DNA of 64,000 nt, taken from positions 10,762,372-10,826,371 of the forward strand of contig OZ007583.1 of NCBI GenBank assembly GCA_963931925.1, written 5' to 3'. Numbering within the stretch: the stretch's first letter is position 1; the number at the start of each line of letters is the position of its first letter. This DNA is from Onchidella celtica (Eukaryota; Mollusca; Gastropoda; Systellommatophora; Onchidiidae). The position numbers and the translations under genes were made by a program. The notes under the pieces are model-generated. The model saw only the letters and a list, made by a program, of their open reading frames with translations, ran no database searches and had not been told where the DNA came from. Below are positions 9,771 to 22,209 of the stretch, one piece after another.

Positions 9771-10193
9771 CTATTTGTGCCAATTTTGTAGTGTATACTT
9801 ATTCGATTCCATTTGAGAAATTTGCCATGTAGTATCATTGCAGCCCAGTTACAACTGGAGCAGACACGTCGTAACGGCAATGCAGGTCTGGCCGGCGGGA
9901 TTAGTTTTTTCAAAAAATTTTTGCTAAGGCAGCCGGAGCTCTTCTTCGACTTCCAACTGCCAAGGTATCTTTAACGTGCGCAACGTGCACGTGGGCCATC
10001 CGAGTTTTTCGACCATATCCGAGTTTTTCGACCATATCCGAGAAGACTAAGTGCTCGATTCTACTTACCACAGTATCAGGGACAGGAAAAGATGAGAGAA
10101 ATCCCAAAATTCCAATATGCCTGCTCGGACCGGGAATCGAACCCGGTTCTTTCGGCATGAGAGGCAAACACTTTACCTTTAGACCAAAGTGCC
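9771..10193 (-). mobile_element. tRNA-derived SINE, near full length, minus strand
   Basis: Read on the minus strand, a 72-nt tRNA-like head (10193-10122) has A box TGGTCTAAAGGTAAAG and a perfect B box GGTTCGATTCC (10143-10133). The body follows with the core ACGTTAAAGATACCTTGGCA (about 9977-9958) and a tail with CCATTTG...CAAAT-type repeats ending near 9780. The same core and tail recur at 53388-53706, 11905-12021 and (core only) 44667-44712. A 19-bp internal duplication (CCGAGTTTTTCGACCATAT twice) lies at about 10008-10046. The structure resembles mollusc SINE families; I cannot name the exact one. Confidence 0.75.
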
Positions 10194-10503
10194 CCCCCCC
10201 CCATGGCACGCTTCACGAATTTGCGTGTCATCCTCAGGCTCCCACTCAGTGATGTGCCGGCTCCCCCTCCACTGCATATGATTGCAACTGAAGGGAAGAT
10301 AATATAGTCTATATTAGTAGCTTAAACGCATCTCATAATTACAAGTATTCCTAAACACAATCAGATTGTATGGAGGGAAGATGTTTGATTTCGGACATCG
10401 GCTGTGACAGTAGCATCTTGTTCCATTCCAAAATTTAAAAAAAAAAAAGAAAGAAAGTGAAGCCATAGAAAAACAGGGCGGGCGAGCTCTGGAAATTCTT
10501 TCA
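10194..10503. other. Spacer before minisatellite
   Basis: It begins with a C run and has a short A run near 10438. No gene seen. Confidence 0.4.
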
Positions 10504-10975
10504 GCAACCTGCATAGCCCCAGTGCTTCTCAACCTGCATAGCCCCAGTGCTTCTCAACCTGCATAGCCCCAGTGCTTCTCAACCTGCATAGCCCCAGTGC
10601 TTCTCAACCTGCATAGCCCCAGTGCTTCTCAACCTGCATAGCCCCAGTGCTTCTCAACCTGCATAGCCCCAGTGCTTCTCAACCTGCATAGCCCCAGTGC
10701 TTCTCAACCTGCATAGCAGTGCTTCTCAACCTGCATAGCAGTGCTTCTCAACATGCATAGCAGTGCTTCTCAACCTGCATAGCCCCAGTGCTTCTCAACC
10801 TGCATAGCCCCAGTGCTTCTCAACCTGCATAGCCCCAGTGCTTCTCAACCTGCATAGCCCCAGTGCTTCTCAACCTGCATAGCTCCAGTGCTTCTCAACC
10901 TGCATAGCCCCAGTGCTTCTCAACCTGCATAGCCCCAGTGCTTCTCAACCTGCATAGCCCCAGTGCTTCTCAACC
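10504..10975 (+). repeat. 25-bp minisatellite, about 19 copies
   Basis: The unit is CTGCATAGCCCCAGTGCTTC followed by TCAAC. A few units near 10700-10770 lack CCC and are 22 bp. The copies are otherwise almost identical, which implies recent expansion or homogenisation. Each unit contains CAGTGCTTCTCAACC, which is also the left end of the hAT-like element starting in the last copy. Confidence 0.95.
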
Positions 10976-11468
10976 TTTTTCACACAATCGGCCCCTTAGA
11001 TTCCAAATTTTCTTTCGTTGCCCTCCCCCCTCCCCAAACCGTTTCTCGCCCTCCCTCCCCCCCCCCCCCCGGCATTCATCTCTAATCAAATCCAACAGAT
11101 ACATTTCATCAGAAGACAGACTATACACAAATTATGATGTTAAGTTTCTTAACGCCTTATAATGGCAACAGGCGTGTTGATTATTCATTATGAAACAGAA
11201 AGCATTCTTTATCAAATGCACTAAAATATAGGCCCTTTTTTTGTTCACAAACCTCCCCTTTGCGTGCCGTCGAACAAGCCAGTGCTTGCCTCCAAATTGT
11301 TCTCCATTCATGAATGTTTTCGTCCCTCCCCCCCCCCCCCACCACCCCCCCCAATCGCCCCCTTTTCATCATTTGACCCCCTTGTCGCCCTTTTCTTCGT
11401 TTTCGCCTCTGATGGAAATCAAATTGGCATCCCGGGGGGGCAATATCGCCCAAATTAAGAACCACCCA
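10958..11468 (+). mobile_element. hAT-like non-autonomous element beside the minisatellite
   Basis: It starts with the hAT-type terminus CAGTGCTTCTCAACC inside the last minisatellite unit and ends near AATTAAGAACCACCC, an imperfect inverted copy. It is non-coding and rich in C runs. GCATAGCC before and GCACAGCT after could be a decayed 8-bp target duplication (6 of 8). The right boundary is uncertain by several bases. Confidence 0.5.
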
Positions 11469-11904
11469 TGCACAGCTATCAACATCCCGTGACGATCTGA
11501 GGCCTAGCGATACGGCTCCAAGTGAATATTAAGAATAGTGTAGTGACAGTTGTTATCATAGCGTCTATTACAAACAAGTCAACCATGCATGAAGGATTTT
11601 GCCTGGCCAGTTTACGTAGGGAAGAGAAAACTTGAAAACGTATCGCAGAAGAATCTCTCCTCTTCATTTCTTTCCATATCTTTCTTACTCCCTCTGTGCA
11701 GGCAGACAGAGTGGATGAAATATCGTAGGACTTGAATCCTGTGCAATGAAAGGACAGACCTAAAGCTCTGAATTTACAGTGTTTCACAAACGTATTAGTT
11801 ACCCAAGATTTGCTATATTGCATTTGATGAAATATTCAATGTGCAAATTCTTAACCTTTTCCATACGTCCTGGATATAAATTTAGACAAAAGGGTGTAAA
11901 TAAT
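11469..11904. other. Spacer, no gene seen
   Basis: A 114-codon minus frame (11479-11823) has no recognisable domain or splice context and I do not call it. Confidence 0.4.
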
Positions 11905-12021
11905 TATTGGTATTTGCATTTGTATTTGTATACTTCTTTAATCCCATTTGGGAAAATTTGCCTTTGTGCCATTGCAGCCCAGTTATAACTGGAGAAGGCA
12001 CGTCGTCACCACAGTGCAGCG
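11905..12021 (-). mobile_element. 5'-truncated SINE fragment
   Basis: This piece matches the 3' part of the SINE at 9771-10193: TTTAATCCCATTTGGGAAA, then CAGCCCAGTTATAACTGGAG, then CACGTCGTCACCACAGTGCA, read on the plus strand. The tRNA head and ACGTTAAAG core are missing. Confidence 0.7.
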
Positions 12022-13952
12022 CAAAATAGCCAAAAGTAACATAATTACACCTCACACCTTATATTTTATGTACTCTTCAAATTGCATACTAGCAATCTTT
12101 GGGTGTTAGGGAAATTTTGATTTATTTATTCTTGTTTACTTTTTAATTTAAATTTTTCGCATCAAAGGGTATTTTTTTTACTAAACATCTCCACTTCTGT
12201 GTCATTTTTCCCTGAACACATCAAAAACTGTGCAGGAAAAGATGATCATATTATTATAACCAAATTCCAGCATTCGAGACGAGCAAGAACCATCAGATGC
12301 GAGGGTGACAGTCTCTGGACAGCGAGATTCAACAGTAAGTAGGAGGGACATAATAGTTTTGATAAACTAGATCAGGTGCCCGACATGGCCCGGAATAAAC
12401 CTTAGCCAAATACGTGGCAGGGTGCTTTGCACTATTTTCGCGGCATCTGCGTTCTTACACCCTATCACATGATCAGTTTCTCCCAATAGATTATTTAAAA
12501 AATGCGCTTATCATTGCAGAGCTGCAAGTACTGTACTGTATTCTAATTTGAATATTTTGTGGCCATATTTAAAAGTAACATTGATTTTGCTGGCTGCAAA
12601 AGGCTCGTACGGCAAAGTATGTCTATATGAATCGTGTAAATATGATAAAAAATTTTTTAATCAACGTGTCGAGTTCGCCGTACTTGGATGTGTCCTGTTT
12701 TGCACAAAATACACACTATTGGAATATTTTTATGGCCATTGTGACAGGCTCAAAATTTCCATTTCATTCAACCAGAAAGTGTCTTGAAATTTCCTCCCAT
12801 CTACGTTACGGACTGATGGTTTTGTAAAGAACCTGGGCTCTTGGCAGGGCAAGAAACCACCTCAACGCGGCGTGCCAATTTTCGTGTTCTCCACGACAGC
12901 CTTTGTGTCATCATGACATCGCTGGATAGCGACCTCGCATTCTGAACTACACCGAGAAGATATTGTAACTTTGTGCCCGGCACTTTCGGATTTCGACTTC
13001 AGAGTTAGCAAAATCACAAAATAATTTTAAAAAAAAATCCTATTGGGATCAAACAAGTATACAAATACAAAATTTAACAGCAAAAAAAAAAAATCAAGAA
13101 AAAAAAAAAAAAAAGGTGCAGATGCCAACAGCAGAGATCCCCAGATCAGTGAAATCATCTACAAACAAAGACCTCAATACATTGCTCTGAGGAAAAAAAA
13201 AACTGGAATTCGCTGTCTCAAAACATACGAGATGTACAAAAAAAACCTGGAATTTTTAAGAAACACCTTAAAACTGACCTTTTTCAGCTGATGGAATGCA
13301 ACGACGGCTGTTCCTGACCATTGTCACACATTTTAGTGTGACGGTCTTTGAATTAGTGGAAGGAATTGTTGAGAGCTGTGGTATTTTGCACTAAAAGTAT
13401 AGCTGAACAGTGAGCAAAACCTTTCAAGATATGATTTACGAAAAAGCTGCAACTGACGGCGTTGGTATCACTGTCTCCTGTGGCCGTGTTCATAAATGAT
13501 TGGCTAGAATAATGTGCTGTCTTAGAGCATTTACATTATAACGTAGTTTACCTTAACTTTGGTATTCATAAACACTGCACTGTTAACCCAAATACGTAAA
13601 AGGGGATTCCACCCTCAATGGGTTAAGATTGTGGAACGACACCACAAAAAAATAGCTCCATCCACTACATCTCCCTCCCCCTCTCTCCCCCCCCCCCCTC
13701 CCGATGATTTAATAAAAAAGTCATAAAACAAAAGATATACTTACATTCCCCAGAGCCCCCCCCCCCCCCCATCCGCATCCAAATGCCCCGATATACAATT
13801 TTTATACGCTGGCGTCAGACTCCTCCTCTGAGCGTACATACAGTACATGTATTGCAGAGCCGTGACTGTGACGCCACTGTCTGCAGAGTCACCCAACCGT
13901 TACCTGTGTCAATCTATGACGTCTATCCTACGAGCCCCGCAGTACCGAGTAG
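12022..13952. other. Gene-free stretch
   Basis: No frame here looks coding. There are A runs near 13080-13115, C runs near 13690 and 13760, and a piece near 13040-13080 (GTATACAAATACAAA) like the SINE tail on the plus strand. A short inverted motif (GTGTTCATAAA at about 13487 against TTCATAAACACTGC at about 13567) may be a decayed MITE. Confidence 0.4.
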
Positions 13953-15589
13953 CAGAGCCGGATCTAGATATATCTAAACAGAGGCCCTAGGCTTTCTAGC
14001 TGTGAGGCTCCTCCCAATCCCCCACCTTCACGTCTAGTGGCAGATGGAAGCGTCTTAAATAATTTGAGTAAACCCCATGATGATGATGATAGATGTTTAA
14101 AATTCCGCACTTTGCAACTCCTTCTCGAAGGAAGATAAGCTGGGGAAAAAATTACAGAAGATTTGTTCACAAACTACAGTGCATTGTAGCATCATAAATA
14201 ATATAATATGAGAAAAGGCTGCGCGTGTCAGAAATATTATGTAGATTGTCACGAGCAGAGTTGAGGTCTTGGGGATCTAATGACTGCACGAGAGGCAGCT
14301 TACTCACACTCGGACACAAACACACAAGAAATTATTAAATAACAAGAGTATAGATATCTCAGGCCGGCCGGGCCATATGTAATAAATATTAATATAACAA
14401 AAGACGATAGAGGTTTATTAAAAAAAAACAAAAGCTTCCTCTTATTAACTTAATGTAGCATAGTTATGTGACTATATTTCTATTAATTGTACTGCACTCA
14501 ATATGCACATGGTATATTATAAGAAAAATAAGATATCAATCTATATTATAGTAGTTGAGTCGCCACTGGCCAGTCGCCAGACAAACTCTCCAGAAATAAT
14601 ATGGGTTCTCAAGGTACACTGAAGGCTAGGCCAGTACATTCAAAGCCTACAGAAGCACGATTTCGGCTTGCAGGTATTAAGAAGCTTGTACATATAATTC
14701 TATCCAGCTAATGACTCTAACATTCATATCAATTATCAGTGAGCTCGTGCCGTAATGAGTCACAAGCTAACAATACACTCGCTTGTCGAGTCCAAGCTGT
14801 GGGTTTCTCAGACTTCCTACGAGGCTGTGGGTTTCCTCCCTATCTCTGAACTTCTATCAATTACTAGTGGAAAGATGAGTTACCGTTGGTCACGCCTAGC
14901 TAGTAGGCGCGAACATCAGAAGAGCGCAGGGTGGACTCTTAAGGTCAGTCCAACCAAAACCTTTCTTTCTATGAGCTTTCTCTCTCTCTCTAGGCTCCTT
15001 CAGTCCGATGACAATGGACTAGTCTTCGTGCCACTCAGTTCAGGTACTGGCCAACCGGAGATACGTCACGACACGATGCTTCTGCTCGTCTGTATTCCCT
15101 GAATTTCAGCGTTATACGATCTTTTATATGGCCAAATACCCAGCAGGGTTAATCCGCTGGCAAAATTAGTTCAGCAATCGCATTGGCCGAAAACTCCCAC
15201 CATTTTGAATGTAGGAATACGTCTGCACTATTCTACCAGCCAGTTAACGTGCAAAACTTGTCTAGTCATACTTAACAATGTCAAACATCCCCACCTTTTC
15301 TCACCCTCACTGCCTTACTTCTAATCACGAACACCCAAAACCCAAAAGCGTGAATCTAACAGTTTAACTTTGCAATTTCTTACTCACCAACAATAATTCG
15401 CGAGGACCGTTCAAGGCCACCAACCAATTTCTCATGGCCCTGGTAAAAAAAAACACAACTCACGGCTCTGCGTGAGATTTAATAACACTTGACTCATGAC
15501 ATAGATTGGTCCGAGGCAACGAGGCCTTTCTAGAGTTTGAGGCCCTAAGGCTTCAGCCTCCCTCTGGCATAATGGTGAATTAAGCACTG
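13953..15589. mobile_element. Decayed hAT-like element interrupted by a solo LTR
   Basis: The left end CAGAGCCGGATCTAG and right end AATTAAGCACTG are imperfect inverted copies of a hAT-type terminus. The flanks CCGAGTAG (13945-13952) and ACGAGTAA (15590-15597) agree at six central positions, as expected of an old 8-bp target duplication. The interior includes GAGGCCCTAGGC-type sequence at both sides. A solo LTR occupies 14247-15501, so the original element was under 400 bp and non-coding. Confidence 0.6.
14247..15501 (-). mobile_element. Solo LTR, family C
   Basis: It begins TGTCACGAGCAGAG and ends TTGACTCATGACA, and is flanked on both sides by a perfect 5-bp duplication TAGAT (14242-14246 and 15502-15506). 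The terminal TGTCA/TGACA inverted repeat and length (1255 bp) fit an LTR. A TATA-like box CATATAAAAG on the minus strand (15130-15121) suggests minus orientation. There is no coding content; the 115-codon frame at 14755 lies inside it. Confidence 0.82.
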
Positions 15590-15683
15590 ACGAGTAATAA
15601 TCTGATTTACCATCTTTCCGCTTTGTGAAATGAAAAGTTGAGTTTATCTACACCATATTTACCTCACGATGACTGTTAACAAA

Positions 15684-15863
15684 CAGTGGAGGATCTACTA
15701 CGAAACTAAAGAAACTTAAAGTTCAGGGCCATTAATCCAGGAAGGGCTGTGAAGAAACTTTTGTTAATGAGTGAATGTTGGATGTCACCCTATCGTTGCT
15801 GGTTTGGAAAGGGCCCCATGACAGTTCAAGCTTCAGGGGTCCAAAAATGTAGGTCTGCCACTG
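15684..15863. mobile_element. hAT-like MITE, copy 1
   Basis: The termini CAGTGGAGGATCTAC and GTAGGTCTGCCACTG are inverted repeats with a few mismatches. The flanks TTAACAAA and TTAACAAC make an 8-bp duplication with one mismatch. The interior matches a second copy at 58442-58580. Confidence 0.78.
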
Positions 15864-16086
15864 TTAACAACCTGACCAAAAATTTTGAATGAAGTTTCCA
15901 GTGATGCTACTGTGAATACAAACAAGATAAGAAAGAGAGGAAATGTATCGAGTAAGAGAGGTGAAGAACATGATGGAGGAAACAACTGAGGAGTGCAGAT
16001 AAGGAAATGGGAGAAGAAGAAACGACCAAGAAAGAGACAATTTAGGGTGGGGGGGAAGAGACACCAGCAAGGCTGAAATATGGCCA
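15864..16086. other. Spacer, no gene seen
   Basis: Purine-rich on the plus strand near 15925-16080, grading into the GAAA array. A long minus-strand Phe/Leu/Ser frame (15833-16516) is the translation of that array, not a gene. Confidence 0.5.
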
Positions 16087-16358
16087 ACAGAAAGAAAGAA
16101 AGAAAAAGAAAGGAAGAAAGATAATCAGAAAGGAAGAAAGGGAGAAAGATAATCAGAAAGAAAGAAAGAAAGAAAGACAAACAGAAAGAAAGAAAGAAAG
16201 AAAGAAAGATAATCAGAAAGAAAGAAAGAAAGTAAGAAATAAAGAAAGTAAGAAATAAAGAAAGTAAGAAAGAAAGAAAGCTAATCAGAAAGAAAGAAAG
16301 ATAATCAGAAAGAAAGAAAGACAAACAGAAAGAAAGAAAGAAAGAAAGAAAGACAAAC

Positions 16359-16397
<39 letters not shown>

Positions 16398-16550
16398 CAA
16401 TCAGAAAGAAAGAAAGAAAGAAAGACAATCAGAAGGAAAGAAAGAAAGAAAGACAAACAGACAATCAGAAAGAAAGAAAGAGGGAAACAACGGAAGGAAG
16501 AGAGAAAGAAAAGCAAAGACAGACAGAAAGAAAGAAAGAAAGGAAGAGTT
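16087..16550. repeat. (GAAA)n microsatellite with GATAATCA/GACAAACA interruptions
   Basis: Purine-only GAAA blocks are separated by short units such as GATAATCA and GACAAACA that recur at irregular spacing. The strand asymmetry is extreme over more than 400 bp. Confidence 0.95.
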
Positions 16551-16697
16551 GTATTCCGTTTGTGTCACAGTTTGCTTCATTCCCAACTTGACAAAATAGA
16601 GATTACCACAAAGAGAAGCTGAAAAATAGTTTTTTTTCATTATCATTATTTTTTTGTTTTGTTTTGCACAATTTTCTTGTATGTGTGCAAGTTTTGC

Positions 16698-16903
16698 AGG
16701 TTAAGCCGTGTTTTCATGTGCACGGAAACGGAAGCGGCAAAACGGAAATGCAAAAAAACTCTTCAAGTAGTGAAATAGAAAGAACGTGTACAAAACGCCT
16801 TTTCCGTACACAAGGAAAAACTCTTTCTTTTTATTACTTGATGGAGTTTTTTTGCTGTTTCCTTTGCCGTTTCCGTCTCCGTACACACAAAAACCCAGCT
16901 TTA
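16698..16903. mobile_element. Foldback MITE with long inverted arms
   Basis: The left arm (from about TTAAGCCGTGTTTTCATGTG) and the right arm (ending CACAAAAACCCAGCTTTA) pair over about 75-80 bp with mismatches, including GACGGAAACGGCAAA-type sequence and a shared AAAAAAACTC block. Possible TTAA/TTTA at the ends would suit a TTAA-targeting family, but this is not certain. Confidence 0.65.
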
Positions 16904-17149
16904 TCCTTTCTAAGCCTAGCGAATACCTTTTACTTTCATGTTGATTTCTTTTTCTTTAAATTTGTCACTATAGTTTTCAAGTCATTTGTTGATACTTGTA
17001 AGAAGTTTAAAAAAATATATTATTTTTACCACATCTCAACTCTGATTGAAGAAAGCACTCATGGACGAAACGATCTGACGGTGTGAAATGGCATTGCCAG
17101 GTAACATTTTATGGAAAAGATGACAAGTCCAACATCTTGTTTTGTTAAC

Positions 17150-17400
17150 ATCAACATATCGTCGGGTATTTTCCATATTGTCGTATGTGCATTTTTGTCT
17201 TTCCAAGAAAATGAGGATCAATACATTGAAGAGTTGTGTTTAATCAGAGGATAACATTACATTAAAAAGATACATCGAAAAGTCTTTGACCGGCTGGAAT
17301 GATACTTATACATAACAAAATCAGGAGTGAGAGAACCATTTTTATGACAAAACCTTAGAATCGGCAAAATGTTGAATACAACAATAGGGCAAATACCACA
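17150..17400 (-). repeat. Dispersed repeat, inverted copy of 26418-26700
   Basis: Segments such as GAGTGAGAGAACCATTTTTA and TCGTCGGGTATTTTCCATAT have near matches on the other strand at 26430-26700, in the same relative order. The family is unknown and no coding content is visible. Confidence 0.6.
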
Positions 17401-19145
17401 CGATATTACAAGACGTGGCACGAATTATACACACACTAAAGTCATTTCATCCTGAAGCGATGTCAACTAACGTCAGGAGTCCTGAGAAAAGAAGTCATAA
17501 ATGAATGTACGAGGACTTCATGTCATAATAATTTTAAGGCATGTTTACACTGGTAAGTGTTATGAACAGAGGAAAGGAAAGGACATTAAATTTAAGCTGT
17601 AAGCGTGTTACCGTTACAATGTTCCGAAATCGGAATGGAATCCGACTCTTTCCTAATTCCTTTCCGAGTTCCCCTTGAGAAACTGGATTAAGACCATTCC
17701 TATTTCGGAAAGCTTATGCATTACGTGACAACCTCCTCATTGTAAAATGGCGTTTGGTCAAACTATCGATGAAACTTTCACCAAAAACCTATTAAAGACG
17801 AGGGCTGTCTATGGGATACTAAATCGCCCAGGTGTCATGATAAGCAGTCGAGAACCAAAGCCTTTGGAATTTTAACGAGTGAGATAAAAGCCTTGAAAGA
17901 TCAGATTAATTTCACATTCATACATTGAAAAGCTGAAACGAACAACTCGTTCGGCAGGTTCGACCAGGGAGAAGCCAGCGGCTGCCACTCGGGCGTCCAT
18001 CTCAGACACAAGGCCAAAGCAAGCGATGCACATGACTTCTCATTCAGAAAACGGACAACAGCATTTCAAGGTGGAACTCCAAAGCCTGGTTTCTTCTTCT
18101 ATCATGGTCCCTCGTTCTGCTTTTTTTCTATGCCCAAAACCCACCAGTGCCGACTGGCCTTCAGAGATCCCTAGGACCATATTACATTGACGTGCTGTTA
18201 TCATTATCTAGATCACTGAGCTAGTCCCTGAAAGCCGACATGCACGACGATATTATAAAAATGTCGGCACTGAAACGGACGAAGGTGGGGCATATTGACC
18301 TAGTTTTTAATTTCACCGTGTCGACCCTCCTCCTTCCCCCCGGCTTGAAGGAAATATTTGTGAAGTGACATCATTTTTTTTTTCTTTTTGCATAGAAAAC
18401 TTTTGAGTGGCAAAATGTTTGCCGAACACACTTTTTTTTGCGTTCTCCTTTTCTACCAACCAAATCCGCAGTTGTTCTTCCATCATCTCTATCCTTTCTT
18501 GCTAGTTTCGTACACAGTAATAATATTACTACACATACACGTAGTAGTCGGCTAGCTAGCATTGCCGCAGTTGGGAAGAGATGCTTCATCTCTGAACAGC
18601 TTTGGCTAAAGCTATTTTTGTTATACTCGTATGTATTTTTAAAAAAACTTTACATGGTATGGAGATTTGTCGATGGTAATGCCAGGCTATACGGAGAAGC
18701 AGATCTATCCTGTTCATCCAGAACTTAAATTGACAAATTTTTTACATATTATCCCTAGCAGGGCCGGGAATCTGAGCTAGTATTTTTAGAAAATGTGATA
18801 GGTATCGGAGAAATATCGATTTTGATGTTAAATGAAATAATGGCAAACACCGCTTTTTTTGTATCATAAATAGGCTCCGTCCATCCACTGTTTTGTACTG
18901 CAGTGTGACTGAGAAATCCTATTAAATTTATAGTTCCCGCATTGGGCAATAAGAAAAAAAAGTCATTTTTTGGTCAAAATATTTTTAAAAAATCGTTGCA
19001 ACTATTTATGGTACAATGTATAAGTTTCATAATTTTCTTCCAAAAGGAGTGGTGGGTAGGCAAATAGAACATAATATACAGGTAAAATGATGGAAGAGGA
19101 ACACTTTCTGTATAGTCTGAGAGGTCCATTCATCTCCATTTCCAA
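17401..19145. other. Gene-free stretch
   Basis: No frame over about 100 codons and no recognised domain. A minus frame at 18371-18589 has a hydrophobic stretch but no other support. Confidence 0.4.
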
Positions 19146-19169
19146 ATGATTTTTCCATCCATCCGTCCC

Positions 19170-19376
19170 TCTCTCAATATCTCTCTCTCTCTATCTGTCT
19201 ATCTATCAATCTGTCTCTGTTCTCTTTCTTTCTCTCTCTCTCTCTCTCTATCTGACTATCTATCAATCTGTCTCTGTTTCTCTTTCTCTTTCTCTTTCTC
19301 TCTCTCTCTCTCTCTGTCGGTCTGTCTGCCTGACTATCTATCTGTCCATTTGTCTGTCTGTCTGCCTGTCTATCTC
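19170..19376. repeat. Pyrimidine microsatellite (CT, CTAT, CTGT)
   Basis: Tracts of CTCTCT, CTATCTAT and CTGTCTGT follow one another on the plus strand. They lie just downstream of the fucosyltransferase-like gene's 3' end. Confidence 0.9.
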
Positions 19377-19605
19377 GTATAAAAAACAATAATAATAACA
19401 AGCTCTATCAGCAAATGAGTCGTTAAATCACAATACATGTGTACCCTAAATATCTAATAGATTTTCATATCATCATCATTTTTTTCCGTCTGCAGAAACG
19501 ATTGAAGTATTATACTACAAATGACAACTTAAGGAAGCGTAGGTATGCTAAAGAAGTGAAGAAAAAAAACTCACAAAATCGGGCACGGAAGTTCACAACT
19601 TGTAT

Positions 19606-20462
19606 TCATAAATCTTTAGGAGCATAACACTCTCCCTTTATAAACCATTTCCACACATCCGGAACTGTTTTACCGTATTTGTCAATATTCCACAATTTCT
19701 GACAAATTTCACAGAAACTTACAGCTTCGTTGTGGTAAGCCATAAAACGGATATCTCCAGGTGCATTCCTTATAGGATGGGCATCATAGATTGCTATGTA
19801 TTTGTCTTTTTCTTGTATCATTCTGATCAGCTCCTTTTCATTTCTGGCCAATTCCCACATTCGAGCAGCGAGCTCTTTGGGCGAGTGAAAATCAGCTGTG
19901 TTTAGAAATGTTTCAGGTGGCGCATGTCTGAAATATTTGTTGTCTCCTCTCACCACTTGTATCATGGTACTTTGAAAGTATCGGAAGAATTTTTCTGTGA
20001 TATAATCCTTACACATGGCATTTTCCAAAGACAGGTAGAACTTGTATGTTCTTTCGATCATCTGAAAACAATTTGAATCGGAGCTTCTTGGGCATTTAAA
20101 TGTACCACAAGTACCGTAAATATCCACCGGTATGTGTTTACTGAGCTCTTTCACATACTTCTCTCGTTGTCCGTGTGTTCCACAGTGACTGACCATCCAA
20201 GCTACCATCTTAGTTTTATTTGCCACAATGGATTGGTAGTCTCTTTTCTTCGGGACCTTTCTGCGACGAATGATACCGTAAGGAAATGAAATGTCCGAGT
20301 CGAAACGATACGTCATAGTCCAGTTGAAAGCTTTCTTCCATTCAAATTTATTATTGGCAACAACACTTTTCATGACCCAATCCGGAGTTTCAGGTTCATG
20401 GTTATGGAAAATGAAAATTTGATCAGGTCGACGTTCAGGTGGGTTTCCAGTTATCAGCTGGG
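19606..20462 (-). CDS. Exon 2 of the fucosyltransferase-like gene
   Basis: Continues from exon 1 after splicing with [16 protein letters not shown], the counterpart of the TGNPP region of GT10 enzymes, and ends [12 protein letters not shown]. Sequence between 20463 and 20565 in the same open frame is intron read-through. Confidence 0.88.
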
Positions 20463-21838
20463 CTGAAAATATACCATGAAAAGTATACGTTATGAATGAG
20501 TAGAAAATTGGACCATATCCTAGTGTGTTGCAAAGTAGCCCTTTTTTATGGGTTGCAAACTGCATGTTTATCTGAGAGAAAAAAAAATCATTACATAAAC
20601 TATCTTGTTAGTAAAAAGCCACATTCAAATTCATGAGGCTGTTTGGGTCTTGCAATCAAAATACTTACTACAGAATATACGATTATCATGACCAATTTGA
20701 TTCCATTTTCAGAAAATGTTTCACTTAATCCTCGAATATCACTAATCTGGAAATGGACTTCTGACATTCTTGTTTGAGTCACCTTCTTCTAATTTAGAAT
20801 ACTCTAAATCCTAGCATTTTTTAAAAAGACTTCACTGCGTCTCATAAGCGTTATGTTGGACAAAACGTTTATTTATATTCTCGAGACTCACGAGGTGTCT
20901 TTGATACATATATATTTTGTCCATATACCTATAGATTTGTTCACTTGATGTTCATGTCTTATGGTAGTCTTTTGTTTACGTCTGGAGAGGGTACGTCCAT
21001 TGTATTCGTGAGAAATTTAAAAAGTCTCTTTCTCTCTTTCACTCTCTCCATTTTTCTGCCTTTTGTTTTACATAAAAATCACGTATTTAAATACACGTAT
21101 TAACTGATTTTTCTGCGAGTAAAGCACGCAATTATAGTGCAAACCTGGTAGTTTTAATCCTCTTCCGCCTTTAATAGTGTATCGTATTACAGAGATTGTT
21201 CTTTGATAAAATTAATCTATTAATTGAGAATTCCAGATTTAAACTCTATAAGCGGGTTCACTTTCAAATCCCAAGAGGCAGAGAAGACGGACATGAAAGT
21301 ATTTTACCATATATTTATTCAGCGTATATTCTTAGGATAAATCTTGGACAGTAATTGACAACCTCCACGACGGCAATTTATATTGAGTTAAGGTTACCAG
21401 AGACTGCGCCAGAAATTACACTGAAATAATTCCACTGAGCTCATGTAACCGCCTTAAATCCCTTTTCCCCCTCCTCAAAATAGAAAAAAAAAAAATCGTA
21501 GTGACAAAGTTGCCTAAAGTGGGTTCTGTTACCACAATGCAAAGGTTAAACGTATTTAGCTAGGTGGTCACAGGAGATTTTTTGTTGACAAAATGAACAC
21601 GGTAAAGCACAAAGAGGTTGACTACAAAAGGAAACATCATTTTGGCTACGTAGCCGCTTCGGTTTCATGGTACAGGCTGAGACGTGAAAAACAGGTCAGT
21701 CGAAAACCGAAAGCCCCTCACTGGCTGATGGAGCTGTGTTTTTTTTTTTTTCAATACGAGATAGGCAGACAGACAAACAGACAAATAGATAGATAGATAG
21801 ATAGATATATATACAGATAGATAGATAGATAGATAGAC

Positions 21839-21887
<49 letters not shown>

Positions 21888-21919
21888 GATAGATAGATAG
21901 ACAGACAGACATATAGGTG

Positions 21920-21994
<75 letters not shown>

Positions 21995-22046
21995 GGATGG
22001 ATGGATGGATGGATGGATGGATAGATAGATAGATAGATAGATAGAC

Positions 22047-22090
<44 letters not shown>

Positions 22091-22151
22091 GGACGGATTG
22101 AGGGATGGATAGATAGACAGATAGATAGATAGATAGACGGACGGACGGACG

Positions 22152-22209
<58 letters not shown>

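Noticed and set aside
10122..10193. tRNA gene on the minus strand
   Set aside because: A and B boxes are good, but the sequence runs on into a SINE body repeated elsewhere and the anticodon arm is not convincing, so it is a SINE head.
10504..10975. Regular repeat array considered as CRISPR-like
   Set aside because: Units are head-to-tail without unique spacers, in a eukaryotic context: a minisatellite.
15833..16516. 227-codon minus frame of Phe, Leu and Ser
   Set aside because: It is the complement of the GAAA array.
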